A stretch of 34,944 nt of DNA, taken from Reyranella sp. GTDB lineage: Bacteria; Pseudomonadota; Alphaproteobacteria; Reyranellales; Reyranellaceae. The notes beneath the pieces were generated by a model. That model did no database searches. It was given only the letters and a program-made list of their open reading frames with translations, and was not told where the DNA came from. A program made the translations under genes and the position numbers. The stretch spans positions 1 to 34,944 of the forward strand of contig JAUXST010000440.1 of the NCBI GenBank assembly GCA_030679805.1. The letters are read 5' to 3'. Below are positions 24,726 through 31,510 of the stretch, in pieces; position 1 is the stretch's first letter; the number at the start of each line of letters is the position of its first letter.

Positions 24726-25180
24726 CAGGTCGCCTCATCGAGGCAGGCGGCCAGCGTGACGATCACGTCGGCACTGGCGCTCCAGAACTGCCCACCTGAG
24801 GTTTCGGCGATGGCGACGATCTTCTGCGAATCGCCCAGCTTGATGCGTGTGCCGACGACGGCACGGCCATTGCGCGGCCCGAGCCGGGCGGTGAAGACGT
24901 TGGGCTGCGGGTTCTTCTCGTTGAAGACGTGAATCGCCTTGATGTAGTCGGCCTCCCTCATCGGGCTCTCGACCGACACGACCAGCGGCACGGTGCTGCC
25001 GTTCTCGACCAGCGGCGGCAGATCGAGGCTCACCCGTCCCTCGCGCACCTGGGAGGCGCCCACGACTTTGCGGATGGCGCCCGCCATGGCTTCGGGCGTC
25101 GCTGACGCGGTGCCCAAGGGCAGGACGACGATGGCCCCAATGGCGGTCGCGGTGCCGGCAAGGAAACGACGGCGGTCCAT
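24725..25180 (-). CDS. soxY: SoxY, sulfur carrier with atypical C-terminus
   Basis: A 151-residue protein with a Tat signal (RRRFLAGTATAIGA) and the SoxY core (ESPMREADYIKAIHVFNEKN, then GRAVVGTRIKLGDSQ). In characterised SoxY proteins the carrier cysteine is on a flexible GGCGG tail. Here the protein ends VTLAACLDEAT, with Cys146 flanked by bulky or acidic residues, five residues from the end, and no glycines. The reading frame is intact through the TGA shared with soxZ, so this is not a frameshift in the visible data. It may still carry sulfur on Cys146, but arm flexibility would differ. It abuts soxX with no gap. Confidence 0.93.
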   Translation of the reverse strand: MDRRRFLAGTATAIGAIVVLPLGTASATPEAMAGAIRKVVGASQVREGRVSLDLPPLVENGSTVPLVVSVESPMREADYIKAIHVFNEKNPQPNVFTARLGPRNGRAVVGTRIKLGDSQKIVAIAETSGGQFWSASADVIVTLAACLDEAT

Positions 25181-25633
25181 TCAATCCTTCAAGGTTGCGA
25201 GATAGGCCACGACATCCTCGATCTGCGCGGCCGACAGGATGGTCTTGCCCTGGAAATTGCGGGCGACCCTCCGCAGGCCGCTCGTCCGATAGTAGGGCGG
25301 CATGATCGTGTCGGCATTGAGACGCGAGCCGTCGACGATGCGCAGCCGCAACTGGCCCTCCGACCAGCGCGACCCCGCGCCGGCAAGGTTCGGCGCCAGG
25401 TCGCCCTGGAAGCGCTCCTCGACGATCGGACCGGAGTGGCAAAGCAGGCAAAGACCGACGCCGCGGTTGGCCACGATTGCGCGGCCGCGGGCGGCGGCGC
25501 CCGGCTGGCCGGTGAGCGAGGCGGGAATGGCGTCGCCAACAATCTGTGGGGCGACCTGGAGGTCGACTTGCTGGGCGACCGCAGCCGGTGCGGCGAGAGC
25601 CAGGGCGGCGGCAAGCAGGCCCGGGCGCGACAT
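25181..25633 (-). CDS. soxX: SoxX, monohaem sulfur-oxidation cytochrome c
   Basis: A 150-residue periplasmic cytochrome with a signal peptide (LLAAALALAAPAAVAQQ). The haem site is CLLCH (62-66), the region GPIVEERFQGDLAPNLAGAG follows it as in SoxX, and Met111 (TIMPPYY) is the likely sixth ligand. SoxX pairs with SoxA, and electrons from the SoxXA reaction leave through it. It starts 3 nt after the flavoprotein stop and is directly followed by soxY. Confidence 0.94.
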   Translation of the reverse strand: MSRPGLLAAALALAAPAAVAQQVDLQVAPQIVGDAIPASLTGQPGAAARGRAIVANRGVGLCLLCHSGPIVEERFQGDLAPNLAGAGSRWSEGQLRLRIVDGSRLNADTIMPPYYRTSGLRRVARNFQGKTILSAAQIEDVVAYLATLKD

Positions 25634-25636
25634 CGC

Positions 25637-26896
25637 TCAGCCGAAGGTTTCGGCGGTGACGGTACGGAACCAACTCGAGGCATAAAGCGCCTCCTGGCCG
25701 CGCAAGCCGCCCACCGCGCTGAGCGCGCTCACGCCGCCCGCTCCCGGAACCTCCGCGAGCAGGCCCTTGTCCGGCCGGTAGACGCCGGCGATCGAGATGC
25801 CGTAGTCGGCGGCCAGCAGGCTGTAGCAGGTATTGATCAGCAGCGGCTGCTGTGGCGCGCGGCCGGCCAGCAGCTCGACGATGGCCGCGGCACAGACCTT
25901 TGCCTGCGCATTGGCCGCGAACGCCGACTTGGGCATCGCCCCCATGATGGCGGCATCGCCCAGCACATGGATGCCACGCTGCAGGGTCGACTCGAACGCC
26001 ACCGGCTCGACCGGGCACCATCCGGTGCGGTCGGCGACGCCCGCCTTGGCGGCGATGACGCCGGCCTTCTGCGGTGGGATGACATTGGCGACGTCGGCCT
26101 TGTGGCTGCCGAACTCGGTGACGAGCGTGAGCGTGGCCGGATCGACCGAGGTCACCTTGCCGCCCTTGCTGAGCGGCACCCACTCGATCATGCCGGGATA
26201 GAGTTGGTCCCAGCCGTTCTGGAACAGGCGCTGCTTGGAGAAGGTGTCCTTGGAGTCGAGCAGCAGGAGCTTGGATTTCGGCTTCCAGATGCTCAGCCAG
26301 TAGGCGATCAGGCTGGCGCGCTCGTAGGGACCCGGCGGACAGCGAAACGGATTGGGTGGCGACGACATCACGACCAAGCCGCCGTCCTTCATGTCCTGGA
26401 GCTGCTGGCGCAGCAGCACGGTCTGGGCACCCGCCTTCCAGGCGTGCGGCATCTTCTGGGCCGCCGCTTCGTCGTAGCCGGGGATCGCTCCCCAGTCGAA
26501 GTCGATGCCGGGCGAAAGCACCAGCCGGTCCCATGAGAGCTTCGTGCCGTCGGCCAGAGTCACGGTCCGCGCGGCGGCATCGACCGCGGTCGCCGACGTT
26601 TCGGCGACGGTGACGCCAGCCCCTTTGATGCCGTCGTAGCGGAACTGCTGCTGGGAGATCTCGCGCAGATTGGCGAGCACGGAGTTGCTGAAAGGACAGG
26701 CCGTGTAGATCGGGTTGGGCTCAACCAGGGTGACACTGAGCTTGGGGTCGAGCTGCTTCAGCGTGCGCGCCGCGATGGCGCCGCCGAAGCCGCCGCCCAC
26801 CACGACGACGCGGCCCGCGCCTTGGGCCGAGGCGAGCGATGGGGCCGCGAGACCGGCAGCGCCGGCGAGCTTGAGAAAGGTCCGACGCGTTGCCAT
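25637..26896 (-). CDS. FccB/SoxF-like sulfide dehydrogenase flavoprotein
   Basis: A 419-residue Tat-exported flavoprotein. The signal is RRTFLKLAGAAGLAAPSLAS; the FAD site is VVGGGFGG (32-39). Cys67, Cys186 (FRCPPGPY) and Cys357 (NTCYSL) are the cysteines in positions where flavocytochrome c sulfide dehydrogenase has its redox-active disulfide and an additional Cys. The C-terminal FCSD flavin-binding domain is complete. It would oxidise sulfide to sulfur, passing electrons to a cytochrome c partner. ATG 26896 is preferred over the adjoining GTG 26899. It follows the monohaem cytochrome gene by 3 nt, the FccA-FccB (SoxE-SoxF) order. Confidence 0.92.
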   Translation of the reverse strand: MATRRTFLKLAGAAGLAAPSLASAQGAGRVVVVGGGFGGAIAARTLKQLDPKLSVTLVEPNPIYTACPFSNSVLANLREISQQQFRYDGIKGAGVTVAETSATAVDAAARTVTLADGTKLSWDRLVLSPGIDFDWGAIPGYDEAAAQKMPHAWKAGAQTVLLRQQLQDMKDGGLVVMSSPPNPFRCPPGPYERASLIAYWLSIWKPKSKLLLLDSKDTFSKQRLFQNGWDQLYPGMIEWVPLSKGGKVTSVDPATLTLVTEFGSHKADVANVIPPQKAGVIAAKAGVADRTGWCPVEPVAFESTLQRGIHVLGDAAIMGAMPKSAFAANAQAKVCAAAIVELLAGRAPQQPLLINTCYSLLAADYGISIAGVYRPDKGLLAEVPGAGGVSALSAVGGLRGQEALYASSWFRTVTAETFG

Positions 26897-26899
26897 CAC

Positions 26900-27193
26900 C
26901 TACTCCGGTTGGGCCCCGAACCAGGCCGCGATCGCTTCGGTCTGCTGGTCGTCGAAGCCCTTGGCGATGCGCCCCATCACGCTGGAGGGCCACGCCCCGC
27001 TTCGGTACTCACGCATGAAGGTGACGATGTCGGCCACTTTGCGGCCGGCGATCCGCGGAATGACGGAGTCGGTCACCTTCATGGGCGCATGACAACCGGT
27101 GCACGAACTTGCACCCGGCGGAGCATCGGCCGCCTGCGCCGGGCCGCCCGACAACAATGCCAGGGCCAGCACCGACAACAGTAATCGACCCAT
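26900..27193 (-). CDS. Monohaem cytochrome c, FccA/SoxE-like or electron acceptor of the hydroxylase
   Basis: A 97-residue periplasmic cytochrome with a signal peptide ending PAQAAD. The haem site is CTGCH (31-35), and Met73 (SSVMGRI) is a likely axial ligand. The start codon directly abuts the stop of the molybdopterin subunit (TAAATG, no gap) and FccB follows by 3 nt, so it could serve as the FccA subunit of sulfide dehydrogenase, as the electron acceptor of the exported hydroxylase, or both. Cytochrome subunits accompany both enzyme types in other bacteria. Sequence alone does not decide. Confidence 0.9.
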   Translation of the reverse strand: MGRLLLSVLALALLSGGPAQAADAPPGASSCTGCHAPMKVTDSVIPRIAGRKVADIVTFMREYRSGAWPSSVMGRIAKGFDDQQTEAIAAWFGAQPE

Positions 27194-29389
27194 TTACGCG
27201 CCTTTCTTCAGCTCGTGATGCATCAGCGGCAGGTTGCGTACACGCTTGCCCGTGGCTTTGGCAATCGCGTTCAGGACCGCGGGGGCGGCCACCGCGATGG
27301 TGGGCTCGCCGACGCCTCCCCAGAAATCCCCGGTCGGGACCAGCACGGTCTCGACCCGGGGCATCTCGTCCATGCGCATCACGTTGTAGCTGTCGAAATT
27401 GGTTTGCTCGACGGCACCGTCCTTGACGGTGATCTCGCCGTAGAGCGCCGCCGACAGGCCATAGACGAATGAGCCCGCGACCTGGCGCTCGATCTGCGCC
27501 GGGTTGACGACATGGCCGGGATTGGTGGCCGCCGTGATCTTGTGGATTTTCAGCGCGCCTTCGGGACTGACCGAAACCTCGGCGACGCCGGCCACGTAGC
27601 TGCCGTAGCCCATGACCTGCGAGATGCCGTGGAAATGGCCGGCCGGCAGTGGCTTGCCGTAGCCTGCCTTGTCGGCGGCGGCCTTCAGCACCGCAGCCCA
27701 CTTGGGCTTCAGCAGCTTCAGCCGGAACGCCAGTGGGTCTTGGCCGGCGGCGGCCGCCAGCTCGTCCATGAAGCATTCCATGTAGACGGCGTTCTGGTTC
27801 ACGTTCACGCCACGCCAGAAGCCCGGCGTGATGTGCGGGTTGCGCATCGCATGGTCGATCAGCAGGTTCGGCACGTTGTAGCCGTAGGCTGCCTCGACGC
27901 CGCTCGCCATCAGGCCCTGGAACGTCGCGGGGTCCATGCCGTTCACCAGGTTCCCCGGCAGCAGCGAGGCCAGGATCGACTGGCCGGAGATGCGGACCCG
28001 CAGTCCGACCAGGTTGCCCTGGGCATCGAGGCCGCCCGTGAGCTTGCACATCGTGATCGGATGATACTGGCAGTGGGTCATGTCTTCTTCGCGCGACCAG
28101 ATCAGCTTGACCGGCGTGCCGGGCATCTCCTTGGCAACCAGGACGGCCTGACGGACATAGTCCGAGCGGCCGCGCCGGCCGAAGCCACCGCCCAGCATGA
28201 GCTTGATGACATCGCATTTGGCGACCGGCAGGCCGGACGCCTCGGACGCGGCGGCCAGCGCCGCCTCGCCGTTCTGCGTGCCGCACCAGACCTCGCACTT
28301 GTCGGCCGTGACGCGCGCCGTGGCGTTCATCGGCTCCATGGTGACGTGGTGCTGGTAGGGAAAGCTATAGGTCGCCTCGACCTTCTTGGCGGCTCCGTCG
28401 ATGGCGGCCTTGGCGTCACCCACCTTGTTGCCGACGAAGGCTTCGGGCGCGTCGAGGCCTTCCGTCAGCAGGGCGGCGATGGTCTCGCTCGAGACCTTGC
28501 CGAGGTCGCCGATGTCCCACTCGGCGGGAAGTGCCGCGAGTGCGGTGCGGGCGTTCCAGTAGGTATCGGCCACGACCACGACGGCATTGCCGTCGATCGC
28601 CACGACCTTCTTCACACCGGGCATCTTCTCGACCCTGGCGGCATCGAAGCTCTTGAGCTTCCCGCCGATCACCGGACAGGCGCGCACGGTGGCCACGAGC
28701 ATGCCGGGCATCGTGAAGTCGATGCCGTAGATCTGCTTGCCGGTGACCTTGTCGAGCGTGTCGAGCCGCTTCACCGGCTTGCCGGCGATCTTCCAGTCCT
28801 TGGGGTCCTTGAGCTTCACCCCCTTGGGCGGCTCGATCTGGGCCGCTGCCGCTGCGACCGCACCGTAGGTGAGCTTCTTGCCCGAGGGCTTGTGGGTGAT
28901 GACGCTACTGGCAGCACTGCACTCCACCGCCGGCACCTTCCACTGCGCCGCAGCCGCGGCGATCAGCATCTCGCGCGCCATGGCGCCGCCTTCGCGGACA
29001 TACTGGTTGCTCTCGCGGATGCCGCGGCTGCCGCCGGTCGAGAAGTTCTTCCAGACGCGGCCACGCTTGAGGTTCTCGCCCGGCGTCGGATATTCGGTCG
29101 TGACCTTCTTCCAATCGCACTCCAGTTCCTCGGCGACGAGCTGGGCGAGGCCCGTCAGCGTGCCCTGGCCCATTTCGGAGCGGGCGATGCGGATCACAAC
29201 CTTGTCGTCGGGCATGACCACGACCCAGGCGTTGAGTTCCTTGGCCTCGGCGGCATGCGCCGTCCCGAAGGTACTGAAGCCCAGCGAGAAGCCGCCGGCG
29301 ACGGCGGCGCCGCTGACGAGGAAACCCCTACGACGAAGAGAGGGGTGGCGGAGAGAGGGACGGCGGAGGGACGTCTGATGGATGGTCAT
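27194..29389 (-). CDS. Molybdopterin-binding subunit, xanthine dehydrogenase/isoquinoline oxidoreductase beta family (Tat-exported)
   Basis: A 731-residue enzyme with a Tat signal in an unusually repetitive N-terminus (RRPSLRHPSLRRRGFLVSGA). It hydroxylates an aldehyde or N-heterocycle using water, with Mo-cytosine-dinucleotide. Visible features are GQGTLTGLAQLVAEELEC early, LGGGFGRRGRSDYVRQA in the middle and GGVGEPTI with catalytic Glu695. The start follows GGGAGGA at 29396-29402; a longer frame lies in the upstream gene and is rejected. The 2Fe-2S subunit lies 14 nt upstream. Periplasmic members use cytochrome c instead of NAD, and one follows directly. The substrate is open: aldehyde or heterocycle. 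Confidence 0.93.
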   Translation of the reverse strand: MTIHQTSLRRPSLRHPSLRRRGFLVSGAAVAGGFSLGFSTFGTAHAAEAKELNAWVVVMPDDKVVIRIARSEMGQGTLTGLAQLVAEELECDWKKVTTEYPTPGENLKRGRVWKNFSTGGSRGIRESNQYVREGGAMAREMLIAAAAAQWKVPAVECSAASSVITHKPSGKKLTYGAVAAAAAQIEPPKGVKLKDPKDWKIAGKPVKRLDTLDKVTGKQIYGIDFTMPGMLVATVRACPVIGGKLKSFDAARVEKMPGVKKVVAIDGNAVVVVADTYWNARTALAALPAEWDIGDLGKVSSETIAALLTEGLDAPEAFVGNKVGDAKAAIDGAAKKVEATYSFPYQHHVTMEPMNATARVTADKCEVWCGTQNGEAALAAASEASGLPVAKCDVIKLMLGGGFGRRGRSDYVRQAVLVAKEMPGTPVKLIWSREEDMTHCQYHPITMCKLTGGLDAQGNLVGLRVRISGQSILASLLPGNLVNGMDPATFQGLMASGVEAAYGYNVPNLLIDHAMRNPHITPGFWRGVNVNQNAVYMECFMDELAAAAGQDPLAFRLKLLKPKWAAVLKAAADKAGYGKPLPAGHFHGISQVMGYGSYVAGVAEVSVSPEGALKIHKITAATNPGHVVNPAQIERQVAGSFVYGLSAALYGEITVKDGAVEQTNFDSYNVMRMDEMPRVETVLVPTGDFWGGVGEPTIAVAAPAVLNAIAKATGKRVRNLPLMHHELKKGA

Positions 29390-29403
29390 GATGCGTCCTC
29401 CCT

Positions 29404-29853
29404 TCAGACCTTGGCCGCGGCGTGGATGGCTTCGCGGACCTGCTGGTAGGTGCCGCAGCGACAGATGTTGGTCATGGCCGCGTCGATGTCGGCATCCGTC
29501 GGCTTGGGCTTGGCGGCGAGCAGCGCGGTGGCCGCCATGATCATGCCGCTCTGGCAGTAGCCGCATTGCGGGACGTCGAGTTCGACCCAGGCCTTCTGGA
29601 TCTTGGTGAGCGTGCCGTTGGCGGCCAGCGCCTCGATGGTCACGATCTTGCGGTTGCCGACGGAGTTGACGGGAACCTGGCACGAGCGGGTCGCCACGCC
29701 GTCGATGTGGACGGTGCAGGCGCCGCACTGGGCGATGCCACAGCCATATTTCGTGCCGGTGAGATTGAGTTGCTCGCGCAGGACCCACAGCAGCGGCGTA
29801 CGCGGATCGGCACTATGGTTGAGCGCCTTGCCGTTGACGTTAAGGACAGCCAT
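29404..29853 (-). CDS. 2Fe-2S subunit of the molybdenum hydroxylase (IorA/CoxS-like)
   Basis: A 149-residue protein with two iron-sulfur clusters. The plant-ferredoxin type uses Cys38, Cys43, Cys46 and Cys58 ([11 protein letters not shown]...C), and the second uses Cys97, Cys100, Cys131 and Cys133 (CGYC...CRC). Both clusters are complete. It transfers electrons from the Mo site to the downstream cytochrome. It has no signal and would be exported as a complex with the Tat-tagged large subunit. AGGAGA precedes the ATG. It is the first gene of the long sulfur/hydroxylase operon. Confidence 0.95.
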   Translation of the reverse strand: MAVLNVNGKALNHSADPRTPLLWVLREQLNLTGTKYGCGIAQCGACTVHIDGVATRSCQVPVNSVGNRKIVTIEALAANGTLTKIQKAWVELDVPQCGYCQSGMIMAATALLAAKPKPTDADIDAAMTNICRCGTYQQVREAIHAAAKV

Positions 29854-30169
29854 CCCGGTCTCCTGTTGTTTGGAGTATGGCGGTCAGCCTAACCGAGCGA
29901 GCGGGCGACGCCTATAGCGACGCCGAGCCTCACGGATGTGTGATAGCGGGCCGAGTCAGAATCTCCGGAAAGTCTTCCTATCTTGCGCGGCCCGTTCGAC
30001 CCCGGGGTATTGATTCAAAAGGATTTTCGCCGACGGGAATGGGAAAGAAAGTGTCGAATTTTTCGACTTCCATTCGCCCTGCCGAAACCCGTGATTCAAA
30101 TCGTTCGGACGATCGATAGAACGAGGCCAAGAAATCGGAAATCCGTAGGAAAAAGTCAAGGGCAGCCGG
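29854..30169. promoter_or_regulatory. Upstream region of the hydroxylase-sox operon
   Basis: 316 nt without a credible gene, between the dipeptidase stop and the first gene of the sulfur run. Visible elements are a perfect inverted repeat GTCGAA-TTT-TTCGAC (30053-30067) and a 9-nt direct repeat TGATTCAAA at 30011-30019 and 30092-30100. Base composition is more AT-rich than the genes. I find no convincing -35/-10 or -24/-12 pair. The repeats are candidate regulator sites only. Confidence 0.45.
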
Positions 30170-31501
30170 CTAGCCGATGCTGACTTCGAAGACGCGCCGG
30201 TAGTTGCCGCCCAGGAGTTTTGCCGTCTCGTCGGCGTTGAAGCGCGTTCGCAACGCGGCGGCGAGCTGCGGCAGGTCGGCGTAGCTCGGCATCGTACTGC
30301 CGCCGGGCAGGCCCATCTGGTCGGTGCCGAGCCCGACGTGGTCGATGCCGGCCACGTCGACCATCCGCGCGAAGCCGTCCATGGCATAGGACACGATGTT
30401 CGGGAAATAGGCCGGGATCGGCCAGATGCCGATGACGCCGCCGGTCGCGGCGATGGCCCGCGCATGGTTCGACGTGATCTGCCGCGTCCACGGCGTCTGC
30501 CGGTCGCTGAGCGAGGTGTGCGACAGGACGAGCGGCTTGGACGTCGCAGCGGCCGCCTTCTTCACCAGCTCGTAGGGGCCGTGCGCCACGTCGACCACGA
30601 TGCCCATCTGGTTGCAACGGCGGATCACCTCGGCACCGAACGCCGTCAGCCCGCCATGGATGCTGGGTTCGGTCTGGATGTCGCCCAGTTCGTTCGGCCG
30701 GTAATGCGTGAGCTGCAGATGGCGCAGCGCCCAGCGCTGATGGGCCTCGTCGAGACGCTCGATCCGGCCTTCGAGGAAATCCGCGCCTTCTGACGAGACG
30801 ATGACGGAGGGCCGGCTGGACCGGGCCGCGCGCAGTTCCGCCGCGGTCCGGATGATCGGCAGATCCTGGTCGCGGGCGAGCTTGTGCAGCGCCGAAAACG
30901 AGGATTGGCTGAAGCTGTATAGTTCGCCGGGCCTGGGGTCCCGCCCCGGCCGCAGGCGACCGCCGCTCGTCGTAATGATCGGCGAATCGGAAACAACCGC
31001 GAGGCAGATCGCAGAGACGCCGCCCCGGCTCATCGGACTGGCGATGTCGAGCGCCTGGCCACGGCCGAAGCTCATCTGGATGATGTTGCCGGCATGGCTG
31101 TGGACGTCGACCGCCGTGCCGTCGGCAGCTTGCGCCATCGCGGGCACCGGAAGACAGAAGAGCGGGCTCGCGGCCATCAGCGCGCGGCGCGTCATCCCGG
31201 GCTTCACGCTGGCGCCGTGCAGTTGATAGCGCCATCCTTCGCCATCGAACGACACCCGCCAGGTGCCGCTCAGCCGCAGCGCGCCGCGACCGCGCTCCAA
31301 CGGCCGATCGGCGAAGACCTCGACCACCGCCAGCGGATTGTTGGGCACGCAGCCCTGGCAGCAGCCGGGCTCGGCCATCATCAGGAAATGGCCGGTGCGT
31401 CCGGACGGCAGCGATGTGAGCGGAAAACCGGTGATCTCGACAGGCTTGCCATCGGCCTTGTCGGCGCGCGGCTTGCCGAGGTCTTGCCACGACAGGCGCA
31501 T
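30170..31501 (-). CDS. M19 (membrane dipeptidase family) protein with a fused Cys-rich N-terminal domain
   Basis: A 443-residue protein in two parts. Residues 1-100 form a small domain with GKPVEITGFPLTSLPSG and CCQGC (47-51), resembling DUF3299-type metal-binding domains. Residues 103-125 (MTRRALMAASPLFCLPVPAM) look like a signal peptide, followed by an M19 barrel with VDVHSHAGN (His134, His136), VSSEGADF, VDVAHGPYE and LSHTS. In renal dipeptidase the first motif is HxD; here it is HxH. The start at 31501 has GGAG six bases upstream, so the fused form seems to be made; a second start at 31195 is possible but lacks a clear site. It follows the selenoprotein candidate by 9 nt. Confidence 0.85.
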   Translation of the reverse strand: MRLSWQDLGKPRADKADGKPVEITGFPLTSLPSGRTGHFLMMAEPGCCQGCVPNNPLAVVEVFADRPLERGRGALRLSGTWRVSFDGEGWRYQLHGASVKPGMTRRALMAASPLFCLPVPAMAQAADGTAVDVHSHAGNIIQMSFGRGQALDIASPMSRGGVSAICLAVVSDSPIITTSGGRLRPGRDPRPGELYSFSQSSFSALHKLARDQDLPIIRTAAELRAARSSRPSVIVSSEGADFLEGRIERLDEAHQRWALRHLQLTHYRPNELGDIQTEPSIHGGLTAFGAEVIRRCNQMGIVVDVAHGPYELVKKAAAATSKPLVLSHTSLSDRQTPWTRQITSNHARAIAATGGVIGIWPIPAYFPNIVSYAMDGFARMVDVAGIDHVGLGTDQMGLPGGSTMPSYADLPQLAAALRTRFNADETAKLLGGNYRRVFEVSIG

Positions 31502-31510
31502 CTAATCTCC

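Noticed and set aside
23620-24738. 372-residue form of SoxA starting upstream
   Set aside because: The extra part is an out-of-frame reading of soxZ and the end of soxY; the real signal peptide begins at 24408.
27512-29449. A 645-codon plus-strand reading frame opposite the molybdopterin subunit
   Set aside because: Low-complexity antisense product with no domain; the minus-strand gene is well supported.
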